Origin: Muribaculaceae bacterium
GTDB taxonomy: Bacteria > Bacteroidota > Bacteroidia > Bacteroidales > Muribaculaceae
Length of the DNA stretch: 64,000 bases
Direction: 5' to 3'
NCBI GenBank assembly: GCA_022509085.1
Contig: JAFLTW010000004.1
Location: forward strand, 124,001 to 188,000
Positions 49,565-59,547 of the stretch are shown piece by piece. The position numbers were made by a program, and so were the translations under genes. A model generated the notes under the pieces. It saw only the letters and a program-made list of their open reading frames with translations. It was not told the DNA's origin and did no database searches. Positions within the stretch are counted from its first letter, which is position 1, and every line of letters starts with the position of its first letter.

Positions 49565-52453
49565 TTAAAGCGACTTCTTGACCTCGACTTCCTCGTAGGC
49601 CTCGATAAGGTCGCCTTCGCGTATGTCGTTGTAGCCCTGCACGCTCAGACCGCAGTCGTAGCCGCTCACTACCTCTTTCACATCGTCTTTGAATCGCTTC
49701 AGCGAACCAAGTTCGCCTGTATAGATCACAATGCCGTCGCGGATCACACGCACCTTGCTGCGGCTCTTGATCTTGCCGTCGCGTACAATGGCGCCGGCAA
49801 TCGTGCCCACCTTCGAGATGTGATACGTCTGGAGCACTTCGGCCGTTCCGGTCACCTCCTCCTTGATTTCGGGCGAGAGCAGACCCTCCATGGCGTCTTT
49901 CACCTCCTCGATGGCCTTGTAGATCACACTGTAGAGGCGAATCTCCACACCCTCCTTCTCGGCTTCCCTGCGGGCTGCGGCCGAGGGCCGCACCTGGAAA
50001 CCGATGATGATGGCGTCAGAGGCGGCGGCGAGCGTAACGTCGCTTTCCGAGATGGCACCCACGCCCTTGTGGAGCACGTTCACCTGGATCTCGGGGGTCG
50101 AGAGCTTGATGAGGGCATCGGAGAGTGCCTCGATCGAGCCGTCCACGTCGCCCTTCACCACGAGGTTGAGCTCGTGGAAGTCGTTGAGGGCGCGGCGGCG
50201 GCCAAGCTCCTCGAGTCCCGGACGCTTCTTGGTGCGCAGGCTCAGCTCGCGCTGCAGCTGCTCCCTCTTGGCGGCAATCTCGCGGGCCTCCTGCTCGGTG
50301 GCCATCACGTTGAAGGTGTCGCCTGCCGTCGGTGCGCCGTTGAGGCCGAGCACGAGCACGGGGGTAGCCGGTCCGGCCGACTCAACCCTCTGGTTGCGCT
50401 CGTTAAACATGGCCTTGATCTTGCCGTAGTTGGTGCCGGCAAGTATCACGTCGCCCACCTTGAGCGTGCCGTTCTGCACAAGCACCGTGGCCACATAGCC
50501 GCGGCCCTTGTCAAGGCTCGATTCTATCACGGAGCCGATGGCCATCCTGTCGGGGTTGGCGCGCAGCTCGAGCATCTCTGCCTCGAGCAGCACTTTCTCC
50601 ATCAGTTCCTCTACGCCGATGCCTTTCTTGGCCGAGATGTCCTGGCTCTGGTATTTGCCGCCCCATTCCTCCACGAGGTAGTTCATGTTGGCGAGCTCCT
50701 CCTTGATCTTGTCGGGGTTGGCAGTGGGTTTGTCTACCTTGTTGATGGCAAACACCATAGGCACTCCGGCAGCCGAGGCATGGTTGATGGCCTCAACCGT
50801 CTGGGGCATCACGCTGTCGTCGGCGGCCACGATGATGATGGCAAGGTCGGTCACCTTCGCGCCGCGTGCCCTCATGGCCGTAAAGGCCTCGTGGCCCGGG
50901 GTGTCGAGGAAGGTGATGTGTCGGCCGTCGGCCAGTTTCACGTTGTATGCGCCGATATGCTGCGTTATGCCGCCGGCCTCGCCGGCTATCACGTTGGCGT
51001 TGCGGATATAGTCGAGAAGCGAGGTCTTGCCGTGGTCTACGTGGCCCATCACGGTGACGATGGGCGGACGGCTCTGGAGGTCTTCCTCACGGTCTTCTTC
51101 GGTGGCTATGGCCTCCGAAACCTCAGCCGAGACGTATTCGGTGGTGAAGCCGAACTCCTCGGCCACGATGTTGATGGTCTCGGCGTCGAGCCTCTGGTTG
51201 ATAGATACCATCACGCCGAGTTTCATGCAGGCGCCGATGATGCTGTTCACCGGGATATCCATCATGTTGGCGAGGTCGCTGGCCGTAACGAACTCCGTGA
51301 GCTTCAGGATCTTGCTCTCGGCAGCCTCACGCTCGGCGTTGGCGAGTTCGCGGTTGTGCATCTCCTCGCGTTTCTCGCGGCGGTATTTCGCCGCCTTCTT
51401 TGAGGCCTTGTTGCTGAGGCGGGCGAGGGTTTCCTTCACCTGCTTCTGCACGTCTTCGGCCTTCACTTCCTGGCGTTGCGGGGCTTTCTGCTTCTGCTTG
51501 TCGCGTCCGCCCTGCTGGCCCTTGTTTTTCTTGTTCTGGTCTTCCTTGCCCTTGCGCTGGTCCACGCCCTGCTGGGCGGCCTTCTCCACGTCGACCTTCT
51601 GGTTTATCTTGACGCGTTTGCGGCGTCCGGCCTCGCCTTCCTCGCCGCCTTTCTTGCGGTCGCGGCGTTTCTTCTTGCCCGAAGAGGAAGAAGTGGCAAA
51701 CGATGAGAGGTCAATCTTGCCCACCACCTTGAGCTCGGGAGCCTCGGGGTGTGAGACGACGCGGAACACCTCCGTGCCGCCGGCCTCGCCGAGCGTCATG
51801 GGGTGGGTCTCCTCCGGTTTGGGAGCGGGAGCCGGTTCCGCCTTGGGAGCCTCCGCCTTGGGAGCCTGGGCTGCAGGCGCGGCCTCCAGCTTGGATTCCT
51901 GTGCCTTTCGAGCGGCCTCCTCGCGTGCGGCTTTCTCGGCCTTTTCGGCCTCGGCTGCCTTGCGGGCCTCCTCGGCCTTACGCGCGTCTTCCGCTTCGCG
52001 GGCCTTGCGTGCGGCCTCCGCCTTGGCAGCTGCCTCGGCGGCTTCGGCAGCCTTGCGCGCCTCCTCAGCCTCCTGCGCCTTGCGGGCCTCGACTGCCTTG
52101 CGTGCGGCCTCCTCCGGGTCGGGCACGGGCACGGCCTGACGGTTCTTGTCGCTGACGTCCACCTTGCCCGCGATGCGCGGCCCGGAGAGGGTGGGCACTT
52201 CCGTCTTCACCTCCTCGGGCTTCGTGCGCTCCTGGCGCGCTATCTTGCGCTCCTGGCGCGCACTCGTGAAGTTGTCGCTTGCCTCCTTCACGTTGCGGTC
52301 GCGGCTGAACTCCTTCATCAGAAGTTCGGCGGCGGTGTCATCGATTCTTGCATTAGGGTTGCTCTCAACCTCGATGTTGCGTTTCCGGAGAAACTCCACC
52401 GCGGTCTGGACTCCTACGTTCAGTTCTTTTGCTATTTTGCTGATCTTAATCAT
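49565..52453 (-). CDS. infB: Translation initiation factor IF-2
   Basis: A 962-residue GTPase that places initiator tRNA on the 30S subunit. An N-terminal IF2 helix-turn ([20 protein letters not shown]) leads to a long low-complexity Ala/Glu/Lys/Arg region (about 90-330). The G domain starts at [17 protein letters not shown] (about 467), with DTPGHEAF and NKVDKP; the C-terminal domains end near the stop. Third gene of rimP-nusA-infB, 78 bases after nusA. The charged N-terminal region has many repeat-like [12 protein letters not shown] blocks and is expected to vary between strains. Confidence 0.98.
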   Translation of the reverse strand: MIKISKIAKELNVGVQTAVEFLRKRNIEVESNPNARIDDTAAELLMKEFSRDRNVKEASDNFTSARQERKIARQERTKPEEVKTEVPTLSGPRIAGKVDVSDKNRQAVPVPDPEEAARKAVEARKAQEAEEARKAAEAAEAAAKAEAARKAREAEDARKAEEARKAAEAEKAEKAAREEAARKAQESKLEAAPAAQAPKAEAPKAEPAPAPKPEETHPMTLGEAGGTEVFRVVSHPEAPELKVVGKIDLSSFATSSSSGKKKRRDRKKGGEEGEAGRRKRVKINQKVDVEKAAQQGVDQRKGKEDQNKKNKGQQGGRDKQKQKAPQRQEVKAEDVQKQVKETLARLSNKASKKAAKYRREKREEMHNRELANAEREAAESKILKLTEFVTASDLANMMDIPVNSIIGACMKLGVMVSINQRLDAETINIVAEEFGFTTEYVSAEVSEAIATEEDREEDLQSRPPIVTVMGHVDHGKTSLLDYIRNANVIAGEAGGITQHIGAYNVKLADGRHITFLDTPGHEAFTAMRARGAKVTDLAIIIVAADDSVMPQTVEAINHASAAGVPMVFAINKVDKPTANPDKIKEELANMNYLVEEWGGKYQSQDISAKKGIGVEELMEKVLLEAEMLELRANPDRMAIGSVIESSLDKGRGYVATVLVQNGTLKVGDVILAGTNYGKIKAMFNERNQRVESAGPATPVLVLGLNGAPTAGDTFNVMATEQEAREIAAKREQLQRELSLRTKKRPGLEELGRRRALNDFHELNLVVKGDVDGSIEALSDALIKLSTPEIQVNVLHKGVGAISESDVTLAAASDAIIIGFQVRPSAAARREAEKEGVEIRLYSVIYKAIEEVKDAMEGLLSPEIKEEVTGTAEVLQTYHISKVGTIAGAIVRDGKIKSRSKVRVIRDGIVIYTGELGSLKRFKDDVKEVVSGYDCGLSVQGYNDIREGDLIEAYEEVEVKKSL

Positions 52454-52531
52454 TATCAGAGATTAATCTATTTCTACGCCAAACCTTTACTCTTCACTCA
52501 CTTACCCTTTACCTTTTCCCTATGAGATGCA

Positions 52532-53827
52532 TTATTTCTCTTCCTCCTCTTCGTTCTCCTCAGCCTCCTCGGGTTCCTCGTCGTCTTCAAATTCGGCGCG
52601 GAGCACCTCGAGCACGTGCTGGATGGTGTCTTCCTCAAGGTCGGCCTGCTCCAGCTTGGCTGCCGTGGCGTTGAGCACGGCCTTGGCCGTGGTGAGTCCG
52701 ATGTTCTTGAGCTGTTCGATTACCCACTCGTCGATCTCGTCGGCAAATTCATCCAGATAGATGTCTTCCTCGTTGTCTTCGATGTCGCGGTAAACGTCGA
52801 TTGTATATCCCGTAAGGGCCGATGCAAGCTTTATGTTGAGGCCGCCCTTGCCGATAGCAAGGCTCACCTCTTCGGGGTGGAGGAACACCTCGGCCTTCTT
52901 TGCCTCCTCGTTGATGCGGATGGAGTTGACCTTTGCCGGCGAGAGGGCACGCTGGATGTAGAGCTTGGGGTTGGTGGTGTAGCTTATCACGTCGATGTTC
53001 TCGCCGCGCAGCTCCTTTACGATGCCGTGGATACGGCTACCCTTGATGCCGACGCAGGCACCTACGGGGTCGATGCGGTCGTCGTAGCTCTCAACGGCAA
53101 TCTTGGCTCTTTCGCCCGGCACGCGTGCCACGGCCTTGATGGTGATGAGGCCGTCGCGCACTTCGGGCACCTCCTGCTCGAAGAGCTGGCGGAGGAAGCG
53201 CTCGTCGGTGCGGCTTACGATCACCTTGGGGTTGTTGTTGTGATTGTCTACCATCTTTACGATGGCCCTCACCATGTCGCCCTTATGGAAGAAGTCGGAG
53301 TGGATCTGCTCGTCTTTGGGCATCAGCATCTCGTTCTGGTCCTCGTCGAGAAGCAGGATTTCCTTTTTCCATATCTGGTGCACCTCGCCAGTCACAATCT
53401 CGCCCTCCAGTTCCTTAAACTTGGTGTAGACGGCGTCTTTCTGCAGGTCGAGGATCTTAGACGAGAGAGTCTGGCGCAGGTTGAGTATGGCGCGGCGACC
53501 GAAGTCCTGGAAGAAGATCTGCTTCGACACTTCCTCGCCCACCTCGCATTCGGGGTCGATCTCGCGTGCTTCGGTGAGGCCGATCTCCATGTTGGGATTC
53601 TCCACCTCGCCGTCCGGCACTACCTCAAGGTTCTGGTATATCTCGCAGTCACCCTTGTCGGGGTTCATGATCACGTCGAAATTCTCGTCGGTGGTAAACA
53701 TCTTTGCCAGCACATTGCGGAAAGACTCCTCGAGCACACTGATCATTGTGGTTTTGTCGATGTTTTTCAGTTCCTTAAACTCGGCAAACCGATCAATCAT
53801 ATTTACGGTTTCAGCTTTCTTAGCCAT
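52532..53827 (-). CDS. nusA: Transcription termination/antitermination factor NusA
   Basis: A 431-residue NusA: N-terminal RNA-polymerase-binding domain (MIDRFAEFKELKNIDKTTMI), S1 domain (EGEIVTGEVHQIWKKEILLL), then KH domains (GACVGIKGSRIHGIVKEL and LAIGKGGLNIKLASALTGY). The C-terminus is a short acidic tail (EEDTIQ ... EEAEENEEEEEK) rather than the E. coli AR domains. NusA stimulates pausing and intrinsic termination, relevant to the hairpin upstream of rimP. Middle gene of the operon. Confidence 0.97.
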   Translation of the reverse strand: MAKKAETVNMIDRFAEFKELKNIDKTTMISVLEESFRNVLAKMFTTDENFDVIMNPDKGDCEIYQNLEVVPDGEVENPNMEIGLTEAREIDPECEVGEEVSKQIFFQDFGRRAILNLRQTLSSKILDLQKDAVYTKFKELEGEIVTGEVHQIWKKEILLLDEDQNEMLMPKDEQIHSDFFHKGDMVRAIVKMVDNHNNNPKVIVSRTDERFLRQLFEQEVPEVRDGLITIKAVARVPGERAKIAVESYDDRIDPVGACVGIKGSRIHGIVKELRGENIDVISYTTNPKLYIQRALSPAKVNSIRINEEAKKAEVFLHPEEVSLAIGKGGLNIKLASALTGYTIDVYRDIEDNEEDIYLDEFADEIDEWVIEQLKNIGLTTAKAVLNATAAKLEQADLEEDTIQHVLEVLRAEFEDDEEPEEAEENEEEEEK

Positions 53828-53874
53828 CTTGTATCTTGTATTATTTTTTCAGCGGTAAAATTTTCTTTGCAATT

Positions 53875-54345
53875 TCAGAACTTGATCTCGTATGTCACGC
53901 TCTTCACGTCGCCATAGGCGAAGGGATACTCCACGTCTTCCGTTACGGGACGTTTTTCACCCTCTTTCTTCACCTTCTCGCGGGTGATGAGCACGAAGCC
54001 CTCCTCGTCGGCGCTCTTCAGCATGCCATGGAGTTTGCGCCCGTCTCTGGTAAGCACCTCCACGTCGTTGCCCACATTCTTTCTGAACTGTCTGGGCAGT
54101 TTGAGCGGCGATGTGAGTCCTACGCTTCCCACCTCGAGGTTGTAGTCGTCGATTTCAGGGGCGAAATTCGCCTCGATGGCCTGATTGAGGCCACCCACGA
54201 AGTCGATGTCCACGCGAGAGTCGGAGTCGATCTCCACAAGTATGTCTTTCCCCTTCAGGATCTCGGCCTTGACGAGGAAGCAGTCGGTGTCTTTGAGCTG
54301 CTCCTCCACAAAATCCTTAAGGTTCTGCAAATTAAGTTCTGCCAT
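53875..54345 (-). CDS. rimP: Ribosome maturation factor RimP
   Basis: A 156-residue protein required for 30S assembly. The N-terminal domain has KDILVEIDSDSRVDIDFVGGL and EIDDYNLEVGSVGLTSPLK, the C-terminal SH3-like domain GNDVEVLTRDGRKLHGMLKS. Conventional rimP-nusA-infB order; 47 bases before nusA. Start ATG at 54345 follows a leader of about 50 bases that contains a terminator-like hairpin. Confidence 0.96.
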   Translation of the reverse strand: MAELNLQNLKDFVEEQLKDTDCFLVKAEILKGKDILVEIDSDSRVDIDFVGGLNQAIEANFAPEIDDYNLEVGSVGLTSPLKLPRQFRKNVGNDVEVLTRDGRKLHGMLKSADEEGFVLITREKVKKEGEKRPVTEDVEYPFAYGDVKSVTYEIKF

Positions 54346-54359
54346 CTTTAGATTTTCTT

Positions 54360-54389
54360 AAAAAAACGAGAGGACTTCCGAGTCCTCTC
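54360..54389 (-). terminator. Attenuator-like intrinsic terminator in the rimP leader
   Basis: On the minus strand GAGAGGACT (54389-54381) and AGTCCTCTC (54376-54368) form a 9-bp perfect stem with loop CGGA, followed by G and seven T (54366-54360). It lies between the probable promoter (-7 at 54410-54403) and rimP, so it can only affect this operon. Confidence 0.78.
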
Positions 54390-54402
54390 ACAGATTCATC
54401 AG

Positions 54403-54430
54403 CAAAATTAATAATTTTTCCGTAATTTTG
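54403..54430. promoter_or_regulatory. Back-to-back promoters of rimP operon (minus) and folK (plus)
   Basis: TAATTTTG on the minus strand at 54410-54403 and TAATTTTG on the plus strand at 54423-54430 are only 12 bases apart. Transcripts start divergently; the -33 region of each overlaps the -7 or start region of the other, so they may compete. Confidence 0.65.
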
Positions 54431-54469
54431 CAAAAAATCCGCTGAATAATTGGCACAAACAGACACAGA

Positions 54470-54934
54470 ATGACGATATTTCTCAACCTGGGGAGCAATT
54501 TGGGCAACCGGCGTATGAATCTGAGTCGGGCGGTTCGGGCCATCGAGCGTGAGTTCGGCTATTTCGAGCTGTCGCATACGGTAGAGTCGGAGCCTTGGGG
54601 CTATGAGTCGCCCCACCCCTACCTCAATCTGGGTATGATGGTTACCTCCGAACTGAAGCCGGAGGAGGTGCTCCGTCGGCTTCAGGCCATCGAGCGCGAG
54701 ATATCGCCTGAGGCACACCGCAATGCCGACGGCACGTATGCCGACCGCCTCATCGACATAGACATAATTGCCATCGATGAGATTGTGGTGGACACTCCGG
54801 AGCTTCAATTGCCGCATCCTCGAATGGAGGAGCGACAGTTTGTGCTTGAGCCGCTTGCCGAATTGGCTCCGGGCTGGAGACATCCCCGGCTGGGGAAAAC
54901 TGCCCGCGAACTGCTCTACGACCTGCAAAAATAA
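54470..54934 (+). CDS. folK: 2-amino-4-hydroxy-6-hydroxymethyldihydropteridine diphosphokinase (HPPK)
   Basis: A 154-residue folate-pathway kinase that transfers pyrophosphate from ATP to the pterin. FLNLGSNLGNRRMNLSRAV is the N-terminal signature, VESEPWGY and YLNLGMMVTS the pterin site, and ADRLIDIDIIAIDEI with LPHPRMEERQFVLEPLAELAP the catalytic Asp pair and HPPK signature. Divergent from rimP with back-to-back promoters. Terminator directly after the stop. Confidence 0.95.
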   Translation: MTIFLNLGSNLGNRRMNLSRAVRAIEREFGYFELSHTVESEPWGYESPHPYLNLGMMVTSELKPEEVLRRLQAIEREISPEAHRNADGTYADRLIDIDIIAIDEIVVDTPELQLPHPRMEERQFVLEPLAELAPGWRHPRLGKTARELLYDLQK

Positions 54935-54955
54935 AAGCCGCGTTGCCGCGGCTTT
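54934..54955. terminator. Bidirectional terminator between folK and the pilin gene
   Basis: AAAGCCGCG (54934-54942) and CGCGGCTTT (54947-54955) pair perfectly around TTGC. It partly overlaps the folK stop codon and serves both convergent genes. Confidence 0.9.
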
Positions 54956-54982
54956 CATTTTTATAAGAGAATCAGTATTCTA

Positions 54983-56689
54983 TTACTTAACTGCCGTTAC
55001 TACTACGCTCTTGAGCTGCACGTACTGGTTGGAGCCACCACAGTTAACATTGTAAGTAATCTTAACGTAGCAGTCATTCCAAGCCTGACCCGTAGTGTTC
55101 TCAACGGTGATTGTGCCGTCGGAGGTGTAGTCGTATGTCTGGTTGAAAAGAGTGCTGGAGAATTCGGAATCGCTGGAAACAACAACTTTAATGGAGTTAA
55201 CAGTCGCCGTAGCTGTACCATTCTGGATTTGGATAGTCTTGATGTTCCCGAGAATTGGAGTTATGTTGAAGAATGAACGGTCAACGCCAGTCAGATTCTT
55301 GCCACCAAGGCGCCAGGGATTTATCTGGGAATTACCCTGAAGTGTCCAAGTTACACCGTCCATTTCCATATCGCCTGAATTGTCATAGCTGCTATTGGAG
55401 CCGTTTTTACCGTATTTGTCCCAAGAAGCAGTATAAGTAACTGTTTCGCCTTGGTCATCACCACCGCCGACGTTGCCTTCGTTGGGAGTGATGGGTGCTG
55501 CGGGTTCGCCGGTAGCAGGCACTACGTTGCCGTTAAGTTTCACTGTTACGGCATAGCTTACGCCTTCTGCGAATTCGGAAGCGGGTTTGCTGGCAGTAAT
55601 CGTGCCGTTGCCAATGGTAGCGGTTACTTCAATAACTTCTGCTTCTGCACGGGTAGCGGGTGTGCAGACGAAAGCAGCGCTCGTAACGTCGCCGGTGATG
55701 TTGGCGCTGAACTGCATGGTACCGTCTACGTTGTTAACAGTAACGTCGGAAACGCCAACTTCTTCGGGAGCAGCCTCACCCGGCACGAGCTCGCCGTTTT
55801 CAAGGAGATCCGGGTTTGTGAAGTTAGGGTCCACGGTGATGGTGAAGTTTACGGGCTCCATATCCTGGTCGGTCAGGATGTTGGTGCGGTAGTTGCGCTG
55901 CAGGGGCACGTTGGGATAATTAAGGGTGTAATTCTTCGTGCCGGTGAAGGCGAAGTCCATGTTATAGTTGGCCTTAGAAGTCGGCACGAGCAGATAGGCC
56001 GTAGAGAGGTAGCTGTAGTTGTCAGCATCTACACCGAAAGTCTCGCCGGGGACAGCAGCGCTGCCGAGAACAAGGTTACCTTGCTGCAGAGCGCCTACCT
56101 CACCTGTCACGAGGTTGATTGAGTTGTAGTAGCCTGTTACGGTCAGCGAGCTGGCATCGATGCCGAGGGCGGCGAAGTTGTCGCTGTTGACACCTACGTT
56201 AACCTGTGCGAAGGGGCGGTTGAGCGTTACGCTCTGGTCCGGCATACCTGTCGTTACGGTGAGGTCTGCGCATGCGAAGAACGCGTCGAGACCCTCGTAG
56301 TTGTTCGTTACGCCGGTGTAGTCGATGGTCACGTTGGTAAGGTCTGTGGTGTTGAAGGCGGTGCAGGCGGGGTTCTGTGCCCAGAATGCCACCTTGTAGC
56401 TGTTGCCGGAGACGAGGCTGAGTTCTACTGTAGCACTGTAATTGGATACGGTAGCGTTGCCCTGCTCACCGACGGGAGTCGTGCCGTCGCTGTCATACAC
56501 CTGATAGAGGAGCTTTGTGGCCTGCGTGCCGTCGCCGATGGCGCGGGTGCCGACAACGTCGTCGACATTTACGCTGATGGTCACTTTCGTGGCTTTGCCA
56601 TAGTCGCCGTTAAGGTCGGCGTCGTTGGCACATGATGTTGCGAGGAGCATGCCTCCGAGTGCAACAAATCCTAAAATTGCTTTCTTCAT
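54983..56689 (-). CDS. Fimbrillin-like lipoprotein 5, second fimbrial locus
   Basis: A 568-residue lipoprotein (lipobox ATSC, Cys20). Same blocks as the four plus-strand paralogues: YKVAFWAQNPACTAFNTTDL, NRPFAQVNVGVNS, YSYLSTAYLLVPT and NVPLQRNYRTNI. VGTRAIG gives Arg49-Ala50, the same position as in Mfa1. After about residue 300 it differs: a short Pro-rich linker, an Ig-like part (VTVKLNGN), a GGGDDQGE linker, then a beta-rich end (GVDRSFFNITPILGNIKTIQ). The added domains suggest an adhesive or tip subunit. Follows the anchor gene by 56 bases. Confidence 0.82.
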   Translation of the reverse strand: MKKAILGFVALGGMLLATSCANDADLNGDYGKATKVTISVNVDDVVGTRAIGDGTQATKLLYQVYDSDGTTPVGEQGNATVSNYSATVELSLVSGNSYKVAFWAQNPACTAFNTTDLTNVTIDYTGVTNNYEGLDAFFACADLTVTTGMPDQSVTLNRPFAQVNVGVNSDNFAALGIDASSLTVTGYYNSINLVTGEVGALQQGNLVLGSAAVPGETFGVDADNYSYLSTAYLLVPTSKANYNMDFAFTGTKNYTLNYPNVPLQRNYRTNILTDQDMEPVNFTITVDPNFTNPDLLENGELVPGEAAPEEVGVSDVTVNNVDGTMQFSANITGDVTSAAFVCTPATRAEAEVIEVTATIGNGTITASKPASEFAEGVSYAVTVKLNGNVVPATGEPAAPITPNEGNVGGGDDQGETVTYTASWDKYGKNGSNSSYDNSGDMEMDGVTWTLQGNSQINPWRLGGKNLTGVDRSFFNITPILGNIKTIQIQNGTATATVNSIKVVVSSDSEFSSTLFNQTYDYTSDGTITVENTTGQAWNDCYVKITYNVNCGGSNQYVQLKSVVVTAVK

Positions 56690-56745
56690 TGTTTTGTTGT
56701 TTGGATTATGGATTTAAAGTTTATATAATTCTTATTTTATGATGC

Positions 56746-57801
56746 TTATTTTTCTTCCACAAGGGGGGCGTGGAGGTCGAAGTCGCCCCAGAAGCCGGGG
56801 TCGATGCCCACGCCGTCTTGCGACGGGATGCGAAGCAGCTTGCCTCTCACAAGAGTGTCGTGGCTGCGCAGCAACGGCACCTGTATCATCGGGGTCACGG
56901 CCACTACCCTGTCGTCGGCCTTGGCATAGATGGCGGCACGCACCATGACGGAAGACTCCATATGGTTTACAAAAACGTAGTCGAAACCGAGTGAGATCTC
57001 GTCGTCGCCAAACGTTGTGAGATCCGACCGGTAGGTTATACCCTGCACGGCGTCGGCCGGCATTTCAGTAAACATGTTGTATTCGCTCGGCATGAACTGC
57101 GGATAACTGAACACGGCGTAATAGTCGTCGAGAGTTATCTGCTTTCCGGGATTGAGCTTCTGCTCGCTGGCGATAAATTCCTTGAGGTCGTCGGCAATGA
57201 ATTCGTATTTTGCCAGAGGGCGATACATCTTCACCACCATATCCCCGTCGCTCTCCTCGCCGCCGATGCTGACGTCGAGCACTCCCGCGAAGGCATCGCG
57301 ATAGTCGGTGTCGCCCGTATAGGGGTCGGTCTTTACTGTCACGTCGCCGAAGTCGGAGGCGTTGTAGTAGTATTCGCCCTCAACTCTGAACATTGCCCAG
57401 GCCATGAGCCGGTAGTTGCCGGGGTCGAGATGGAGTGTGGTGGAGTAGTCGTAGCTGCCGGCAACGGTCTGCGTGGCCTCGAAACTTTCATATTTGTCGG
57501 GGTTCACTACGCCGTCGACGAGCGGATAGGCGTGGATTATATAGGTCATCTCTCCCTGCGGTTCGCTATATTTCGAATAGCGCGACTCGCCGGCGCGGCT
57601 GGGCTCGGTGTAGTCGTATTCCATCAGTTCGAAGCCGGTGTTGAATTCGAGGCGCAGGGTTCGGGTCCGGGTGCATCCCTCCTCGGGATATTCGTGCACA
57701 CACGCCGTGGCTCCCAGCAGAAGGGGCAACAATAAAACCAACGCCCGTAATGCCGGGGCATTATGGGGCGTCGCAGTCTTTATTCCTTTACACACAGTCA
57801 T
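56746..57801 (-). CDS. FimB/Mfa2-family fimbrial anchor lipoprotein, second locus
   Basis: About 351 residues from MTVCKGIKTATPHNAPALRA; an earlier start adds 20 basic residues and is less likely. Lipobox GATAC. Shared with the 9313 protein: early strand TRTLRLEFNTGFELMEYDYT, middle NASDFGDVTV...YTGDTDYRDAFAG, YRPLAKYEFIADDLKEF, YPQFMPSEYN and LVRGKLLRI. First gene of a two-gene unit anchoring the 54983 pilin. No DUF3575 gene accompanies this copy, so it may borrow the barrel at 8066. Confidence 0.83.
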   Translation of the reverse strand: MTVCKGIKTATPHNAPALRALVLLLPLLLGATACVHEYPEEGCTRTRTLRLEFNTGFELMEYDYTEPSRAGESRYSKYSEPQGEMTYIIHAYPLVDGVVNPDKYESFEATQTVAGSYDYSTTLHLDPGNYRLMAWAMFRVEGEYYYNASDFGDVTVKTDPYTGDTDYRDAFAGVLDVSIGGEESDGDMVVKMYRPLAKYEFIADDLKEFIASEQKLNPGKQITLDDYYAVFSYPQFMPSEYNMFTEMPADAVQGITYRSDLTTFGDDEISLGFDYVFVNHMESSVMVRAAIYAKADDRVVAVTPMIQVPLLRSHDTLVRGKLLRIPSQDGVGIDPGFWGDFDLHAPLVEEK

Positions 57802-57936
57802 ATAAAGTCGCTTCAGGGAATTGGAGCAACGGCGTGTTTCGGAATTATATCGTGGGTTCATCGGGATTCCTGAATTTACCCCACAAAGATAATCATTTTT
57901 CCTTTATCAGAAAAAATTTTTCTACAAAAATAAAAA

Positions 57937-57962
57937 GAGCGCGGCAATCGCTTGCCACGCTC
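57937..57962 (-). terminator. Intrinsic terminator of the 57988 gene
   Basis: GAGCGCGGCAA (57937-57947) pairs with TTGCCACGCTC (57952-57962), one mismatch; the minus-strand side continues into a T tract. Confidence 0.85.
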
Positions 57963-57987
57963 ACCTGTTATAGTGATAGAAATATTA

Positions 57988-59385
57988 TTACTTAACAACC
58001 TTCACTGCCTTGCCATTCTGAACCTTAACAAAGATGCCCTTGTCGGGGTTGAGAACTGTCTGACCCTGGAGATTGAAGTAAACGGCCGTTCCGTTTTCTG
58101 CGTCAATGGCGCCTACGGCAGCGTTAGGATCGTCACCGGGCTCGTCACCGGGCTCGTCGCCGGGTTCGTCGCCGGGTTCGTCGCCGGTATATTCAGCGAA
58201 TGCAGTGGGATAAAGCTGGATGGTCTCGCCGTAAACGGATACGAAGCCGGTTACGTTGTAAGCCTTGTCGAGGTCGGCGGGGATTTCCACGTCAGCGAAG
58301 CGCTTGTAGATAACCACGCTGTTGTCGCCGTAGGTCATGGAGATGTTTTCCTTGTCGTTTTCGTCAACGGTCACTTCGATAGTGGCGTTCTTGATGGTGA
58401 CGTAGCGGTTTACGAGGGCAATCGTCAGGGCCTCGTTTACCACCTGGGGTTCAACAGCGTCGCCTGCAGTCACGTCGCCGAATACGGGGTTGGTGAATTC
58501 GGGGAGGTTGTTGTAGGGGCTGTATTTGCCTGTGATGTAGGAGATGGCGTCGCCATTGTTGAATGTGGCGCTGGTGTTGCCATACACGAGCATCGGATAG
58601 TCGTTGGCGTCAACGACGAAGAGATACTGGCCGTTCTGATATACGGCGGTGATGGGGCCGTCAACCGTACCTGTACTTGCACCTGCTTCGATGAAAGCCT
58701 CGAAACCGGCGTAAGTGGGCACATAGTTGGCCGTGTAGCTGACTACAACGCTCTTGTCGGTGCCGACGATGGCAACAGCCTTTACCGTCACTGTTTCAGT
58801 GATGGCGAAAGGTGCGGTATATTTAGCGGATGTAGCGCTGGGTTCGGTGCCGTCGGTGGTGTAGTAGATCTCGGCGTTCTCAGTGTCGCAAGTGATGGTC
58901 ACCTTGTTGGCGGCGCAAGAGATCTTCGGAGCAGAAACGACGGGAGCCTCGCCGGCGTCATATGTAACCGCAATTTTGACAATACGGCGGTTGCCGGAGG
59001 TGCCCCCTATGGTGAATTTCACGGAGTTGGCGTTGCCGGTCCATTTGGGAGAGGTCCAATTACCGGGCTCAGCCGTAATGGCGTTGGTGCCATCGCTAGT
59101 GCCGAAGGTGAATTCAACATCGGTAATGGTGTAGGATTCATCGATACCGGCTATTGTGATTGTGTTGCCACCGTAGCAGCGAACTGCCGTACCTGAGTCG
59201 TAATACTTGGGGGTGTTGCTGTTGCTGCCCTTATCAAAGGTGAGGGTGATGGGTGAAAGATTCACCACCGATATGTCCTGGGCATTTGTATATCCCTGGG
59301 TTGCGGTGTCGTAAGTAACCTGCGCTGCAGATGCACCTGCAATGCACATAGCTACAGCTGCTAAAGAAAGGAGAAATTTTTTCAT
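57988..59385 (-). CDS. Secreted protein with chitobiase-type domain and conserved C-terminal tail
   Basis: A 465-residue exported protein (signal peptide ending GASA-A). Residues about 150-215 resemble the CHB_HEX_C-type fold: ISCAANKVTITCDTENAEIY, YTTDGTEPS, ITETVTVKAVAI. A beta-rich central part follows, then a GDEP linker repeated four times, then a tail VYFNLQGQTVLNPDKGIFVK ... VKVVK that is almost the same in the 59548 protein. Such tails are typical of type IX-like secretion or surface attachment in gut Bacteroidales. No catalytic residues identified. Promoter at 59431. Confidence 0.78.
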   Translation of the reverse strand: MKKFLLSLAAVAMCIAGASAAQVTYDTATQGYTNAQDISVVNLSPITLTFDKGSNSNTPKYYDSGTAVRCYGGNTITIAGIDESYTITDVEFTFGTSDGTNAITAEPGNWTSPKWTGNANSVKFTIGGTSGNRRIVKIAVTYDAGEAPVVSAPKISCAANKVTITCDTENAEIYYTTDGTEPSATSAKYTAPFAITETVTVKAVAIVGTDKSVVVSYTANYVPTYAGFEAFIEAGASTGTVDGPITAVYQNGQYLFVVDANDYPMLVYGNTSATFNNGDAISYITGKYSPYNNLPEFTNPVFGDVTAGDAVEPQVVNEALTIALVNRYVTIKNATIEVTVDENDKENISMTYGDNSVVIYKRFADVEIPADLDKAYNVTGFVSVYGETIQLYPTAFAEYTGDEPGDEPGDEPGDEPGDDPNAAVGAIDAENGTAVYFNLQGQTVLNPDKGIFVKVQNGKAVKVVK

Positions 59386-59430
59386 GAAAAAAAATTTGAG
59401 TTATTGGTTAATGTTATAGTTTATTGCTTG

Positions 59431-59438
59431 CAAAATTA
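59431..59438 (-). promoter_or_regulatory. -7 box of the 57988 gene
   Basis: TAATTTTG on the minus strand (59438-59431), about 46 bases before the ATG at 59385. Confidence 0.6.
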
Positions 59439-59491
59439 ATCATTTTCCCTATTCATACCAAATTTTTAACATTCGCCCGTATCCAAAAAAA

Positions 59492-59515
59492 GGTTGCCCT
59501 GCGGTGAGGGCAACC
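59492..59515 (-). terminator. Intrinsic terminator of the 59548 gene
   Basis: GGTTGCCCT (59492-59500) pairs perfectly with AGGGCAACC (59507-59515); a run of seven T follows on the minus strand. Confidence 0.9.
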
Positions 59516-59547
59516 CTTTATGTTAGCTTATGCAGAAACGGCTGGGA

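Noticed and set aside
49556..52525. Long plus-strand open frames opposite infB, nusA and rny
   Set aside because: They mirror GC-rich third positions of real genes on the other strand and have no family motifs, starts or promoters.
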